This document shows positions 47,680 through 60,450 of a DNA stretch of 64,000 nt, one piece after another. The position numbers and the translations under genes are program-made. The notes under the pieces were generated by a model. That model ran no database searches. It was not told where the DNA came from and saw only the letters and a list, made by a program, of their open reading frames with translations. This DNA comes from Chrysomallon squamiferum (Eukaryota; Mollusca; Gastropoda; Neomphalida; Peltospiridae): assembly GCA_012295275.1 (NCBI GenBank), contig CM022672.1, forward strand, positions 9,067,404 to 9,131,403. The letters run 5' to 3'. Position 1 is the stretch's first letter; the number at the start of each line of letters is the position of its first letter.

Positions 47680-48200
47680 GGTGGCTGCAAGGGCATATAA
47701 CTCTATTATATTATCGTTTGTTCGTCTGCTCTTGCTGGAAAGAGAAAGTAAACGCTGTTTTACAGGATTAAATCTCTTGTTGTTAAAACCAGTACAAAAA
47801 TAGCAGCGGCGGTGCAGAGAAAGCCGTGTTGAGAAATACTCGTACGTTTAATTAAGGACTGCTTAAGGCTACAGCTTGTCTGTGTTCCGCGCATTCTTCA
47901 TCGCGTCGGGCCGCCGTGCCCGGAGTACAGTTGGCATAAATATACAGCGCAATGAATAGGTAATTTGTTTTCAATGAAATTGCTATTAAACAAGTTATTG
48001 AAATGTAATTGAAAACCAACTACCGCGTGAGTGAGGTCTTAGCATCGATTAAATAAATATTTGACATGCTCAGGGGGTTCACGTCCGCTAGAAGAGGTCC
48101 TTTCACGACCCGCTAGTTGAGGGGAAAAGTCTGATTTTCGAGTAGATTGCCAATTACTTCTTTGACAATCAATCAAATTAGTGGAGATGCAGTTGATTCG
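47680..48200. promoter_or_regulatory. Complex-sequence island (candidate conserved non-coding element)
   Basis: Contains CpG-bearing segments (GGCGGTGCAGAGAAAGCCGT, GCGTCGGGCCGCCGTGCCCGG) next to TAAT/ATTA-rich segments (GTTTAATTAAGG), bounded by poly-A and C/T-rich DNA. No coding frame. Confidence 0.3.
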
Positions 48201-49043
48201 CGCAATTGAGAATGCAAATATTTATGTAGTCTTTTTGTAAAAAGTGTAAAAACAGAAAAAATGTTCTTCTTGTCGCCTTTATATCCTTTTTTTTTTTCTT
48301 TTTGTAAAATAACTTTTTTTTTTCTTTTTTCTTTCTTTTATGAACTATGACATAAAGCGTCAATCCGTTCAACATTATTCAGTACTCGTAACCTCTTACA
48401 TATTTTTTTTAGCAAGCCTGATAGTTTGACTGTCGACTAAGTTTGGATGTATTCTAAATGGTTTTAATATAAATTAATTCTCTCTTATTTATTTAAGATG
48501 TTTTTATTTGTATTTTATGTGAATAATACAGTCGAGAACAGATTTAGTGCCTGGACAGATGTTTGCACATTAAATATTGGTTATCACAGCGAAAGCGGAG
48601 ATATTAGTGGAAATAGATGTAACATTACCACCACAACGGGAAACAAGAACAACAATAGTAATAACAGCGTCAGTAACAGCAGTGGTATTTAGAGTAGTAA
48701 TAGCAGAATCGTTGTATCATTATAAACAGAAACAGAGTCAAAGCAGTAGTATCATTAGTAGCAGCGGCAAACTTAGTAATAGTAGTGATAACTATAACAG
48801 GAAAAGCAGGAAATAATAATGTCGCATCAGAAATTTGCTTATTTATTTATTTATTTATTTATTTATAAGAATCTTTGTGCTGACGATTTTTGTTTTCATA
48901 AAACAAAAATAATAAGCAAACAAACTCCAGCTTACTCCCCCCCAGCCAAAAGCCGAATAAGACTTTTAAAAAAGGAGAAAAACAAAATGTTGTGAAAGCA
49001 TGCGATAGCACACATGTTTCGTTCCTAGCACTACTATGTTTCC

Positions 49044-49078
<35 letters not shown>

Positions 49079-49079
49079 A

Positions 49080-49400
49080 TAATTTTCCATCAACTACTCC
49101 ATGTAAAAGCTCAGCTTTGAGATCTATCTCGATACGCCACTTTGATGTGGTTTAACACAGTGCGATATTGTCAACGAGTATTTAAATAAAGGCCAGGAAG
49201 AAGCAGGGGAAAATAGGATGCTTACCAAGTAAATCACTGGCGGTTTACGATAATTGCGATAGTCTAAGCGCAAATTACTCGGTGAATGCAAAAAGTACTG
49301 TTATCGTTGAGATCTACAACGCTCCTATTTGTCAGCCAATTTAGTGCCATTAGCAAAAAGCTTTAAACTAAAAAATATTTTAACAAGATAAATGCATCTT
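49080..49400. promoter_or_regulatory. Complex-sequence island (candidate conserved non-coding element)
   Basis: Unique sequence with CpGs between poly-A (49048-49076) and poly-T (49480-49500). No coding frame was seen. Confidence 0.27.
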
Positions 49401-49621
49401 TTCTCAGCTTAAAGTATTTTGGTAGATGGGGTGTCAGCAACAAATTATGCATTATTTATGTCTCTCATTTTTCTTTCTTGTTTTTTTTTTTTTTTTTTTT
49501 CTCTCTTCTTTTTGTGAAAAAAGGAGATTTCGGCTAGAGTGTTATTAGAAAAAGAGAAACCCTTAGAAGTTAAGTTTTTACTAAAGGCATTTTATGAATA
49601 TTTTTAATGCATACACTGACG

Positions 49622-49658
<37 letters not shown>

Positions 49659-49995
49659 TAATAATATGCTGCGCGCGCGCACGTACATACACACTCACAC
49701 ACACACAAGTAAAGCTACTCGGAAAGATAAAAAATATTTTGGGTTGTATTTGTATTGGCTTTTAAATTTACTATTTAAGATACAGTTTACATAGAAAGAA
49801 AAACGAAAACCTGAATAAAAGTGGACGAGTGAAGCACATTGAAAAACACACAAAGAAACACAAACAGATGAAATTTCAGTTAACTCAACTTAAATCTGCC
49901 TTACATGCTTCGTTTAAAATTACAAGTTTTCAATAATATTATTGCTGAACTTATTTTGAAAAGTGTTTTAAAGTAAACAACACATATTATAAACA

Positions 49996-50402
49996 ATGTG
50001 TGTGTGTATGTATGTATGTATGTATGTATGTATGTATGTATGTATGTATGTATGTATGTATGTATGCATCTACGTATGTACGTATATATGCATGTATCTA
50101 CGTATGTATGTATCTACGTATGTACGTATATATGCATGTATGTACGTATGTACGCATATATGTATGTATCTACATATGTACGTATGGATGTATGTATGTA
50201 TGTATCTACGTATATATGCATGTATGTACGTATGTATGTATGTATGTATGTATGTATGCATGTATGTATGTATGTATGTATGTGGATGTATGTATGTATG
50301 TAGGTATGTATGTATGTATACATGCATGCATGTATGAAAGTAAGGATGCATGTATGAAAGTAAGGATGCATGCATGTATGTATGTATGTATGTATGTAAG
50401 AA
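49996..50402. repeat. (ATGT)n microsatellite with higher-order structure, about 400 bases
   Basis: Pure ATGT units for the first 65 bases give way to an array in which CATCTACGTATGTACGTATA-like variants recur, then pure ATGT again, ending in a TGCATGTATGAAAGTAAGGA duplication at 50328-50370. Open frames on all strands (YVCM, HTYI) are artefacts. Confidence 0.95.
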
Positions 50403-50699
50403 ACTCAGTAAGTAAATAAATATATATATATATGGAGATTAGAATTCTGGATATTTGTACACACTACTTAGACGAGCATTTCTCTTGTCACTTACACTGA
50501 ATGTACATAGCCTGAAGACATGAAAATTATAATTGAAGATATAAAATTTGGTGCACCAGTTAATCTTTCTTTTCGTGTAAATGATTCAAAACCATTAGCA
50601 GATTATCATCGTTTCATGAATAAAAAATATTTCTTTCATTGTTCAGGATAAATGATGTAGTCAGTAAATTTCTTTCTTAATTCTTTCCCTAGGATTAAA

Positions 50700-51350
50700 T
50701 CTTGAATTGGTAGAATAAAACATTCCTCGTAACCATCTTCTTTGCATTGAAATCTTCGCACTGCAGCAGCTATTTCCACGATTCAGATCCTCGAAACCTT
50801 TCAGCCTCGGATTTTGACACACAACAAAGCTTCATTGGTTATAAAAATACATCCATCAAGTCAGAGAAATGCGCCTAATCTATTTGTAAATAGGTAAAAT
50901 GAATGCTATTTTCTGTTATTGTTGCCGTTTGTGACACAAAAGCGAAGGACATGATCCCAACACGTACAAGTTTTAAGAAACTCTCCGAGTGAACACGAGT
51001 CAGGCGACTGTCGACATTAGAGGACATTGGCCGTGTATTGTGGAAACTAATTGAAAATAAATCCTATGTACACAACACGGAAGCAAACTTTTGAAACGCG
51101 CGCTTGCAAACATGAGCGTAATGGTCGAAACCGTCTTTCAAGTCTTGCTTTAGTAAGTAGCGGCTAAGTGGGGATATTGCTCCCAGTGTTTAACAGAATT
51201 AATGCGATTACTGCCGTGCTTTGCCCTGAATACTGATCAGGTGAGAGCTGTAGACTGGACTGGGATACACGTGTATTATTAATTCACTGACTGCAACACC
51301 TGTTCGTATTATTAACACCGCCGTTGACTTTATTTTGTAGTGCAAATTTG
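50700..51350. promoter_or_regulatory. Complex-sequence island (candidate conserved non-coding element)
   Basis: About 650 bases of balanced sequence with CpGs (CGCGCGCTTGCAAACATGAG) and TAAT-type words, without a coding frame or microsatellite. Confidence 0.3.
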
Positions 51351-51884
51351 AATGGCTTCTTTCACAAATCTATTTTCCTTCTCGTCCGACGAATTTAACT
51401 CTGTCCATAATTATCTAGATGACCCTTTTTACTGACCAAATCAGTTTATGTTTATTTCTATATATATTTTTGTAATTATGTATGTATGTGTGTATGTATA
51501 TGTTTGTTTATACGTGTGTATATGTTTGTTTATACGTACGTACGTATGCATGTATGTATGTATAAATGTTCATATGTTCGTTTGTACGTGAATATGCATC
51601 TATATTTCCATCAATTTTCAGTTTTAACCTTTTAATATTTTCCAGTGTGTAAGAAACATAAGTTATTTTCTTCTGATCTAACGGAATTATAATTTTGATT
51701 TATTAAATCTGTTTTGAATGTTGATTGTGTTTCATATCAAATATTAGCATTCTTAATTTTATTATAATGATTAAAGTTTGTAAACAGTACTGGGGTATTT
51801 ATACTAAATTTAAAGTCAGATACTCAGACTGAGAAACATACATACGTACATTCAGATACATACAAACAGTCAGACGATACAAAC

Positions 51885-52140
51885 TAACTAACAACAACAA
51901 CAACAACAACAATAATAATAACAATAATAATGACAATAACAACAACAACAATAATGACAATAATAACAACAAATAATAAGAATAATAATACTACTACTAC
52001 TACTACTACTACTACTAATAATAATAATAATAATAACAATAACAATAACAATAATAATGACAATAACAAGAACAACAACAATGAAGATAATAGTAAAACC
52101 AATAACAACGACGACGACGACAACAACAATAATAATGAAA
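51885..52140. repeat. (CAA)n, (AAT)n and (ACT)n trinucleotide array
   Basis: A mixed trinucleotide array of about 250 bases. Because all units are three bases long, poly-N/T and poly-L/V frames stay open on both strands; these are not genes. Confidence 0.95.
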
Positions 52141-52199
52141 AAATATCAGTAACAGCTATATACCACTATTTTTATTCTAATGTTAATTTCTTCACATGT

Positions 52200-52820
52200 T
52201 AATACATCTTAAACAAAACTCAAGCCAATGCGTTTATCTTATGCAGTTAAAAACACTCTGCACTTTGATACAAAAGACGTTCCACTGTCCACAATTCGCT
52301 GTCCGAATATTTCTTCCCCCCCATGTAACCTTTGGCCAGAGTCATGAAAGGGACATTCAAATTGATTTCTCATTCCCAGAACTTCCCAAATCCCGATAAT
52401 GAATGATCTTCACGTCCTGCGAGGCGTTGCGAGATCACTTGTAATCTTTGATAAATTAAAATGTCTTTGACAACAAATTAACTGCCTTCAGACTGAGAAA
52501 ACATTTGCTTATCGATAAGAGTCAGCTAGAATTATTGACCTGCGAGGGATAAAATTCCTCAGAGCAGGCACCGATAAAGGCAGCCAATTTGGAATTGTCG
52601 GTGCCGTCCAGAGAGATCGTTGCCATTTTCCGAAGAGAGACGAAGGAATGGAAGAGTTTCAGTTGTTCTCGCCATTGATTGTCGATTAAGCGTGGTTGAG
52701 ATCTCGCGATATGTCACGCGCGAGTGCGAGATTTCGTAAAATGGTAAATGTTGTTTCAATGAATGTTAATTAAACTTGTATCTGGTGATATGCCCGAAGT
52801 CACAGGTTGATGAAACAGAT
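52200..52820. promoter_or_regulatory. Complex-sequence island (candidate conserved non-coding element)
   Basis: Balanced sequence with a CpG-rich core (GATATGTCACGCGCGAGTGC near 52710). Two frames of 66-67 codons cross it on opposite strands but show no domain or coding signature. Confidence 0.3.
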
Positions 52821-52860
52821 CTGAGACGTTGATTTTGTTGATAATTATAGAGAGAGAAAA

Positions 52861-52869
<9 letters not shown>

Positions 52870-52948
<79 letters not shown>
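52870..52948. repeat. (AG)n microsatellite, about 78 bases
   Basis: A pure AG run following a short poly-A. Confidence 0.95.
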
Positions 52949-52951
<3 letters not shown>

Positions 52952-52959
52952 AGTTAAAT

Positions 52960-54010
52960 CTTTATTTGAACTACCAAAATATTATACAAAATAAAAATTA
53001 ATAATAATTGTAACTGTAATAGTAAAAGCTATTTCCTGTATCAAAAGCATCATCAATACGTCATAATGTCGTTATCTATTCTTATTCTTCTTCTTCTTAT
53101 TATTATTATTACTGTTATTATTTGTTGTTATTATTATTTTCTTTTTCTTATTTATTTTCTTCTTTTTTTAAAGTTTTGTTATTTAGAAAATTATCTTCTC
53201 AGATACAATGCAAATAACAAACTGTTTTATTCCGTGTACAAAGTTTTCCATCAAAACAGTCGTTTTTTTTTATTGTCAAGAACGACTAAATATTTACTGA
53301 CAAAATTTATTGAGATACATTAAAAAGAATAAAATAAAATAAATAATAAATAAATTAAAATAGCAATAAAATAATAATAAAGAGAAGTAGATACAATAAA
53401 AAATATATTAAAATACTAATGATGATTCTGACGATAATGATTATGATAATGATAATGATGATAATAATAAATAATAAATATATAACTATCGATAACTAAC
53501 TAAATAAATTATGAAATATACAAGCAAATAAATAAACTAACCAAATAATAATTAAAAATTAACAAAATTATAAATAAATTAACAAAAAATTATTAATAAA
53601 AACCAAAACATGAAAACTACTCAAACAAACAAACAAACAAACAAATAAATAAATGCCGAACATTTCTACAGTTCAGTAGTAATATTTCTAATGTTATAAG
53701 TTAGTGCATTCCGCAGACTTTAACCTCTCCATGGATAACAGAAAAAACCTCCAAAAACTCCACTAAAACTATAACCATGAATAATATATAAAACTATTGC
53801 CATTTTGTACAGAAAGCTATTACTTTTTCTTCGTAATTTTCATATTTTTATTCTTATCTAAATACAAGTTTTAGAAGAAAAAAATAATGTACGAAACAGC
53901 TATAATAAAAATTAATGCATTAAAAGCATCTAAATATGCAATAATTTTTTATTTAAGTTATAATAAATAAAAAAATAATAATAAAAAAAAAATAGAAAAT
54001 AAAAATACAT
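52960..54010. other. Gene-free A/T-rich repeats
   Basis: (TTA)/(TTC) repeats at 53080-53170 and A-rich (AAAT/AAAC)n DNA at 53320-53660 and 53940-54020. No gene. Confidence 0.6.
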
Positions 54011-54019
54011 TTAAAAAAA

Positions 54020-54470
54020 AGACATCGACATACTGCAGCATCAAACAACAAGGAACGCCCGAGGATAGGAAATCACACATTTCTCTCTAATTATTGAATA
54101 ACTACAAATAAACAAGATCCTATCACTGAGACAGTAAACCGTCTTTAAAACTCCCCTCCAGGGACTGGAGTCCTTAATGTCTTCGACACGTGAGTAAACT
54201 GTTAAAGAACGTCACGCTGGGATTCTCTTTGAACGTCAACCTTTGTGGCTGTCCGGCGAGCTGGCTTTAACGGAATTGTTTAGAGACGTTTGATTGAATC
54301 TCACTTGAACTCATTAGCGAGATCTGATAGAGAAATCACGTGTTATTCGGCAACTTAACCCTGCCTGAGACAGGTGTTTGTGCATCAGCGAAACAAACCG
54401 GTGATAAATATTTTCCCTTCTCGCTTCTGTTTGACTGGCACAGCGTGTATGAAAGATTGATCTGTACACA
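54020..54470. promoter_or_regulatory. Complex-sequence island (candidate conserved non-coding element)
   Basis: Unique balanced sequence (GACGTTTGATTGAATCTCAC, GGCTGTCCGGCGAGCTGGC) ending at a poly-T/(TTC)n block at 54470-54690. The C-terminal part of the overlapping open frame is poly-F from the repeat, so it is not credible as a gene. Confidence 0.3.
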
Positions 54471-54522
54471 CCTTTTTTTTTTTTCTTCTGTTCTTGTTTT
54501 TCTTGAATATACTTCTTCTTCT

Positions 54523-54558
<36 letters not shown>

Positions 54559-55480
54559 CTGTTTTAGATTCTTTTACATTGTTATTTTTTTTTCTTCTAG
54601 TTCTTGTTCTTTCTTGTCGTTGTTGTTGTTCGTTCTTTTATATTTTTATTGCTTTTTCATTTTCTTTTGTTTATTTATTTAATTCTAAATAAAAGAATGA
54701 AAAAATATTAGTGTTTTTATTTATTTATTTATTTGTAAATTAATTTGTTTGTTTGTTTCTGTAGTTAATTGTTTAAAACTTTGTATGTGACATTAAATAA
54801 TTTGTTATTTGTAATGCCATGTACATATTAATATAGTTATTTTGCAAAATATTAAAAAAAAAAAAAAAAAGTATAAATATTTCAAGTGCCAAAAATATAA
54901 TTTAACTGATAGTACCAATTTAACATGACGAATCCAGTCCGGTTCATTATCAGAAAGCCTTGCTTTCCTACACATATTTAGAAATTTGAGTTTATAAATT
55001 TATAACAACTTTCATCATGGACTTTTATTTGTATATTTAAATATATTTGCATATTTCATCTCTCTTATAATTTATATTTTGGGAATCCGGTTTCACTGAG
55101 CATTGAATAGTGTAGTTAACCTGTATTTAAAATAAAATATTCTCCATAAATAATCTTTTTTGATGAAATTAGAAAAATCTGTGTATATTAATTTTGTATT
55201 TTGAAAATTTATGTTAAGGAATATAGCTATATCGTCTAAAATATTACAATTAATAACTCAAAAAAAAAAAAAAAAAAAAAATGCAAAATAGTTGAAAAAA
55301 GAAAACTAATGAAGAATGAAAGAACGAATAAGTGACGAAAGAATGAAATAATGAAAGAACGAATGAAGACATAGAAAATTCAGGTGCTGAATGGAAGGAA
55401 GCGTGTGGGGTCGAAAAGACAAAGATGGTGGGTGTGGAGGTGGGGAAACCCACTGAGTCTCTGTTAAGAGTGCATGACAG
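54471..55480. other. Gene-free T-rich and A-rich DNA
   Basis: T-rich and TTC/TTTA repeats to 54750, poly-A at 54853-54870 and 55260-55280, then purine-rich GAA/GAAT repeats. No gene. Confidence 0.6.
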
Positions 55481-55780
55481 TTGAGTCAATGTTCTGTGAC
55501 TGGCTTTGTTGTGAAAAGAAACTTAGTAATCTGCAACCAGCCCTGTTTGTTTTGCAAGTCAACCAGGAGGTCAAAAGTTAATGTCTCCAACACACTTTCA
55601 CAATAGCTGCTGAAACGAGCAGCATTATAATCTTAATCAGAGCCCAGACAGTTATTTAGATAGATTATAATACAATATGTCGCCTGGTTCGTGTGTAGGG
55701 ATGAACTTTTATCAAGATGAATTTCTTTTCAGTGTGTTTAGTTAGCGATTAGGTGTACAGGGATTTCAGAAGGAACAATG
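55481..55780. promoter_or_regulatory. Complex-sequence island
   Basis: About 280 bases of unique mixed sequence (AACCAGCCCTGTTTGTTTTGC, GTCGCCTGGTTCGTGTGTAG) before a poly-T run. No coding frame. Confidence 0.22.
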
Positions 55781-56139
55781 TTTTTTTTTTTTTTTATCAT
55801 TGAAACTGGTTATCAAATATATATAAAAAATGTTGTTTTTTTATTGTATTTTTCTTGAAAAAAGATTATGTTATTCTTTTTTCTTCTTCTAGTATTATTA
55901 TTGGAATTGTTATTGTTATTGTTGCTATTATTATTAGTATTGTTAATTTAAAAAATTATGAAGTTATTAATTCCGAAAGAAGAATTTAAAAGGAAAGGGA
56001 AAGAAATAAAATAATTTTGAAAGTAACAGTTTGGGTATTTCAGGATTATACATTTGTAATAACAAAACACTTCGGTGAACCATTGTCAATTACAAATTTA
56101 ATAACTTTCATTTCTATTTTACATATGTTTGTAACAAAG

Positions 56140-56211
56140 AACAAACCCACACACACACCTACACACACGCACACACACAATACACACACAAACACAAATA
56201 AGAAAAACACA

Positions 56212-56254
<43 letters not shown>
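56140..56254. repeat. (AC)n microsatellite
   Basis: Interrupted CA repeats ending in about 40 bases of pure AC. Confidence 0.95.
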
Positions 56255-56256
<2 letters not shown>

Positions 56257-56289
56257 ACAATAACGAAATAATACAGTTAACATACCGAC

Positions 56290-56800
56290 TTTCTGATACC
56301 AAGCTGATGTTGAAACTAGACTAATGCCGGTGTTGTTGATGATAACGATGTTAACAACAACACTGATAACAATGACAAATACGGACAGAGATGATGCTAA
56401 CCTCCGCGATGATAAAGATAATCGTATTTCCCAGCTACAAAACCATCAGCAAGTTATATTTTCTGTTATCGTATATTTTTCCGTGTAAAAACATTTCCTT
56501 TTCAATGTCCTGCGGCTTCCCCATCCTTCACAAACCCGCACCACGAGATCCAGTAGAAATAAACGTATGAGGTCCATGCCTGGGAGCAGTGGGCAGCTCC
56601 TTGCATTGTAGTAACTGCTCTAATAACTTAATTCCATTACACATACAAGAACAAATTCTATAACTTCACACCTGCCTTTATTATGGACGCCAGTGCTGAC
56701 ACGTTCTGTGTTTTGATTAACGCTCCAATGTTACAAAGTTAACGCTTTATTTAACGCTTTCTTGCTATCAGATTAGTTTCTTAAATGATCCATTGTTGTC
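56290..56800. promoter_or_regulatory. Complex-sequence island (candidate conserved non-coding element)
   Basis: Unique sequence including TTCCCATTCC-like and TAACGCTTTATTTAACGCTT segments (a short direct repeat TTAACGCTTT at about 56738-56760). No coding frame. Confidence 0.27.
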
Positions 56801-56944
56801 CAATGATGAGGAGTAATGGACAATACCTGATTATAGACAAATAATGGATCTTTGGTTTATTGAATTCCATGTCCAGTATGTGTTTGTGAATTAAGGCAAC
56901 AATGAAGTTGTTATTTTTATATCCTTCTAACAAGGATGTATTTT

Positions 56945-57215
56945 CACATACATACATACATACATACATACATACATACATACATACATACATACATACA
57001 TACACACAAACATACAAACATACATACACACATACATACATACTCACATAAACACATATGCACATAAATACATAAAAACATACACACGCATACATACATA
57101 AATACATACATACGTAAATACCTTAATACATAAAACAACACTTACATACATATACACAAACATACATAGACACATATACACATATACGCACATAAATACA
57201 TAATACAAACATAGG
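56945..57215. repeat. (CATA)n microsatellite, about 270 bases
   Basis: About 60 bases of pure CATA repeat are followed by a degenerate CATA/CACA array. The YVCM frames on the minus strand are artefacts. Confidence 0.95.
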
Positions 57216-57277
57216 TGTCTCTGTTTTTTGCATACACATGCGCACGCACACAAACACTTCAAAAAAAATCATTAAAA

Positions 57278-57309
<32 letters not shown>

Positions 57310-57559
57310 GTATAGTAATAATAAATAAAATAAATTTAAGAAACCAGAAGAAAGAGTAGGGGAAAAAAAAAAAAAAGTAATAATAATGTTGTCATTATCT
57401 CCAATATTTTCTTTCCCCCTTACCTCTAGCGTAATATGAAAATCACATTTCCGATATTGAGAAAATAAACATGCTGTATAAACAGAATCAATGGAGTATT
57501 TCATCGAAGTTTAGTTTCGCTTCTGGACTGGTAATGTAGCATGAAGGAGTTGTTTTATG

Positions 57560-57780
57560 TTTTTCTAATTACTTAACTAACGTCATATCGAAACGCAACC
57601 AACATGTGATGTTTTGCAAACAAACCTATTTTCCACTTGCGAGTCTTAATGATATTTTGAAACAGACGATACCAAACACACGCTGTTTACTTTCCACACG
57701 TGCGCTTGAAATTAACAAACATGGCGACGTCGGGTCACGTGATTAACTGTGCATGATTTTGTCATTTTTTGTTTGTTGTT
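57560..57780. promoter_or_regulatory. Complex-sequence island
   Basis: A short unique block containing TCACGTGAT (E-box type palindrome CACGTG at about 57737) and CpGs. No coding frame. Confidence 0.22.
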
Positions 57781-57814
57781 GATATTTAATCTCCCATGTT
57801 TTCGATTCAGCCGT

Positions 57815-58200
57815 CGATGATGATGGTGATGGTAATAATGATTATGATGATGTAATAATGGGTATTGCTGATGAATACAATGATAATGCTTAATGATGAT
57901 AATAGTTATGGTAATAATGAAGATGATGTTGATGATGATGATGATGACGACAACAACAACAACAACAACAACAATAATAATAATAATAAGAAGAAGAAGA
58001 AGAAGAAAGAATAACGAAAAAGTAATGGCAAAAACGATCAGAACAATAACAACAAGAATAATTAGAAGGAAAAAAAGAAGAAAAAAAGGAAAACAACAAC
58101 AAGAATAAGAATAAAAACACAACATGAAATAACAGTTTCAAATCCACGACCAGAAATACAATCAAAACAATCAAAAACAATATTTTTTTTTTTTTTTTTT
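57815..58200. repeat. (GAT)n, (CAA)n, (AAG)n array with poly-T
   Basis: Trinucleotide repeats of several kinds keep frames open on both strands; poly-T closes the block at 58182-58205. Not a gene. Confidence 0.9.
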
Positions 58201-58204
58201 TTTT

Positions 58205-58800
58205 TAAATTAAAATTCTTTTTAAAAACACTAACACATTAATATCACTAGGAAATGAATACAAGTCGCCTGTTTTTCGACGCACGGCGCTTCGACAAACA
58301 CTCGACACGTTTCTCAAGCTAACGGGCTTGGACAGATCCCGCATCACAACGGTATGGCTAAAAAGACACTCGATAGTTTTCGTCATGGGAAAACTAGCTC
58401 GGTATTGGGTAGACCCCGCTTCTCTGATGTAGGTTTCGCCTCTTGCACCTGTTGCCTAACAGTTTCTTTTTTTTCCACCGAGAGTCTTAAACGTGTGTTA
58501 AACTGTTTGCCACTCGATTTTCTCATAAAGCGATTGCGTACAGAAATTCGCGGAATGTTTGGTAATGGGGGTACGAGCTTGTAAGCGTCAGCGGCCCGTG
58601 ACCATCGACCTCCGCAATTAATAACGGACTTAGATAGCTATGCGGATTGCTAGGTGGTGCTGGTTGCTAGGTGGTGCTGGCTGCTTATTCACGGCGAATT
58701 AAAGTGTGAAACAGACGGATGTGAAAGTAAGTGGAGCGGTTTCAGACACTATCTAGTTACGCCAAGTTTAATCTGAAATGGGTGACATTTTAGATTAGTT
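58205..58800. promoter_or_regulatory. Complex-sequence island with a duplicated GCTAGGTGG motif
   Basis: Balanced, CpG-containing sequence. Within it TTGCTAGGTGGTGCTGG occurs twice in exact tandem (58647-58663 and 58664-58680). The core CTAGGTGGTGC is close to the known CTCF core pattern. Frames of 60-76 codons cross this block in both directions but have no recognisable domain. Confidence 0.35.
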
Positions 58801-58829
58801 CGAAGTGTTTTGTAATTCTGGTGAGATAA

Positions 58830-59220
58830 TGAATGTTTGAATGAATGAATGAATAAATGAATGAATGAATAAATAAATAAATAAAACAGATAAATAAAAA
58901 GAAGAGCAAAGAACAAATAAAAATAAAGATAAATGAACGAACAAAAAATAAGTAACTAACTAACTAACTATTAATAATAAATTAATAAATAAATAATAAT
59001 AACGATGATAATGATCATTATAATTTTATATTACTTATGAATTTCAATTACTAAAAAATTGTGAAATAATAAATAAATAAGAATAGAAGAAACGGGCGAT
59101 CTTAAAGAAATTTATCTTACTAAATCTCTCTTTCTCTCTGTCTCTGGCTTTAATGATAAAACAATACTTCTCGTTATTTTCAAAAATTAAATAAAATAAA
59201 TAAATAAATAAATAACTTGG

Positions 59221-59253
<33 letters not shown>

Positions 59254-59257
59254 AATA

Positions 59258-59335
<78 letters not shown>

Positions 59336-59480
59336 AATAAACAAATAAATAATATCAGTAATTCAAAAATAATTCTGAATTCTAACTTAAGAAGTAATGG
59401 TTTTCTATTTTTGTTCAGTCTGTATATACAAATCATTTATTTCTTTTATATTTTTATTTAAAAGAAGAAAAGAAGAAAAA
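58830..59480. repeat. (GAAT)n, (AAAT)n and (AAT)n repeats
   Basis: Tetranucleotide repeats at 58838-58945 and 59190-59250, and about 70 bases of pure AAT at 59258-59328. The poly-L minus-strand frame is an artefact. Confidence 0.93.
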
Positions 59481-59499
59481 CTAAGCTATATCAATGTCT

Positions 59500-60300
59500 G
59501 CTATTAAAAATAACAATCGATCTCTGAATGCGATCATTTCTTGGAGCCGCCCTGAACGGTCGACTTCTTTTATTGCCCGGCAATATACCGAACGTCTTTC
59601 GACCATTTTGATATGATGGCAAATATCTCAATAATTGATCTCCTTATACAGCAATTTCCAAGAGTATTGGCCTGAACGCTAGCTCATTTAGGCCGACATC
59701 TTCATAAGGGATGTCTTTGTATCTCTATTTCCATCAAAATTGATTTCATGCTTTCTCCCGAGCCGGCAACAGCAGAATAAAACGACATCGGTTGTTGGTT
59801 CTAATTGACATTTAGTCAAGTCAATGGCTGTGAAATTCACGCAGATTCTTATTTGATGAGGGTAATAAGGGTCCATTTTTTCCTAGAACAAGCCTTGAAA
59901 CAATTCCATTTGTCGACTTATCCCTTGGGAAGAGCTGATCGGATCAGAGTAGCTCGCGGAACAGTTGGCGTTTATCAATTTGTTCCGGGCTGAAGAGTCC
60001 TTCAAGGGAGTGCACTCGGGGTTGATGGATGATAAACCTTCTTGCGCACCAGTCGTATAAAACAGTTATAGTCTTCTCAGCGGCAATCAGATAACTAACC
60101 TGTGTTTTAATGTACGAGAAAGGCTCGTTTTAATATCCTCTTTATTTTATTTTATTTTCTTTTTTTTTCTTCGTTTTCTACATAAAGACAGCGGCGCCAT
60201 CGTTTCCTAATTACACTTACACACCACCCTCATGTACACGATTAATGAATATTGCGCCCGGAGGAATAAATACAATTATGAGAAATACCTTTTGTCATAT
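59500..60300. promoter_or_regulatory. Longest complex-sequence island (candidate conserved non-coding element)
   Basis: About 600 bases of balanced CpG-bearing sequence (TTATTGCCCGGCAATATACC, GGTCGACTTCTTTTATTGCC, TTCCGGGCTGAAGAGTCC), then a C/T-rich gap and a further 120 bases. Short frames on both strands overlap each other and show no domain. Confidence 0.33.
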
Positions 60301-60418
60301 TTAAAAGAAAAAAGAAAAAAAAAAAAAAAAAAAATGCTCGCACAAACAGGCCATTATTGAACGAAGCTATATGTTTTCTTCGTTTTGAATTTTCCTTTTT
60401 TTCTGTCTTTCTGTCTTC

Positions 60419-60450
<32 letters not shown>

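Noticed and set aside
49996-50419. Five long open frames (85-139 codons) on both strands rich in YVCM or HTYI
   Set aside because: All are translations of the (ATGT)n array; a four-base repeat without stop codons stays open in every frame.
51884-52202. Poly-N/poly-T and poly-L/V frames
   Set aside because: Trinucleotide array read in different frames.
57712-58180. Overlapping minus-strand frames of 96-137 codons rich in I, V, H and Y
   Set aside because: They come from GAT, CAA and AAG trinucleotide repeats.
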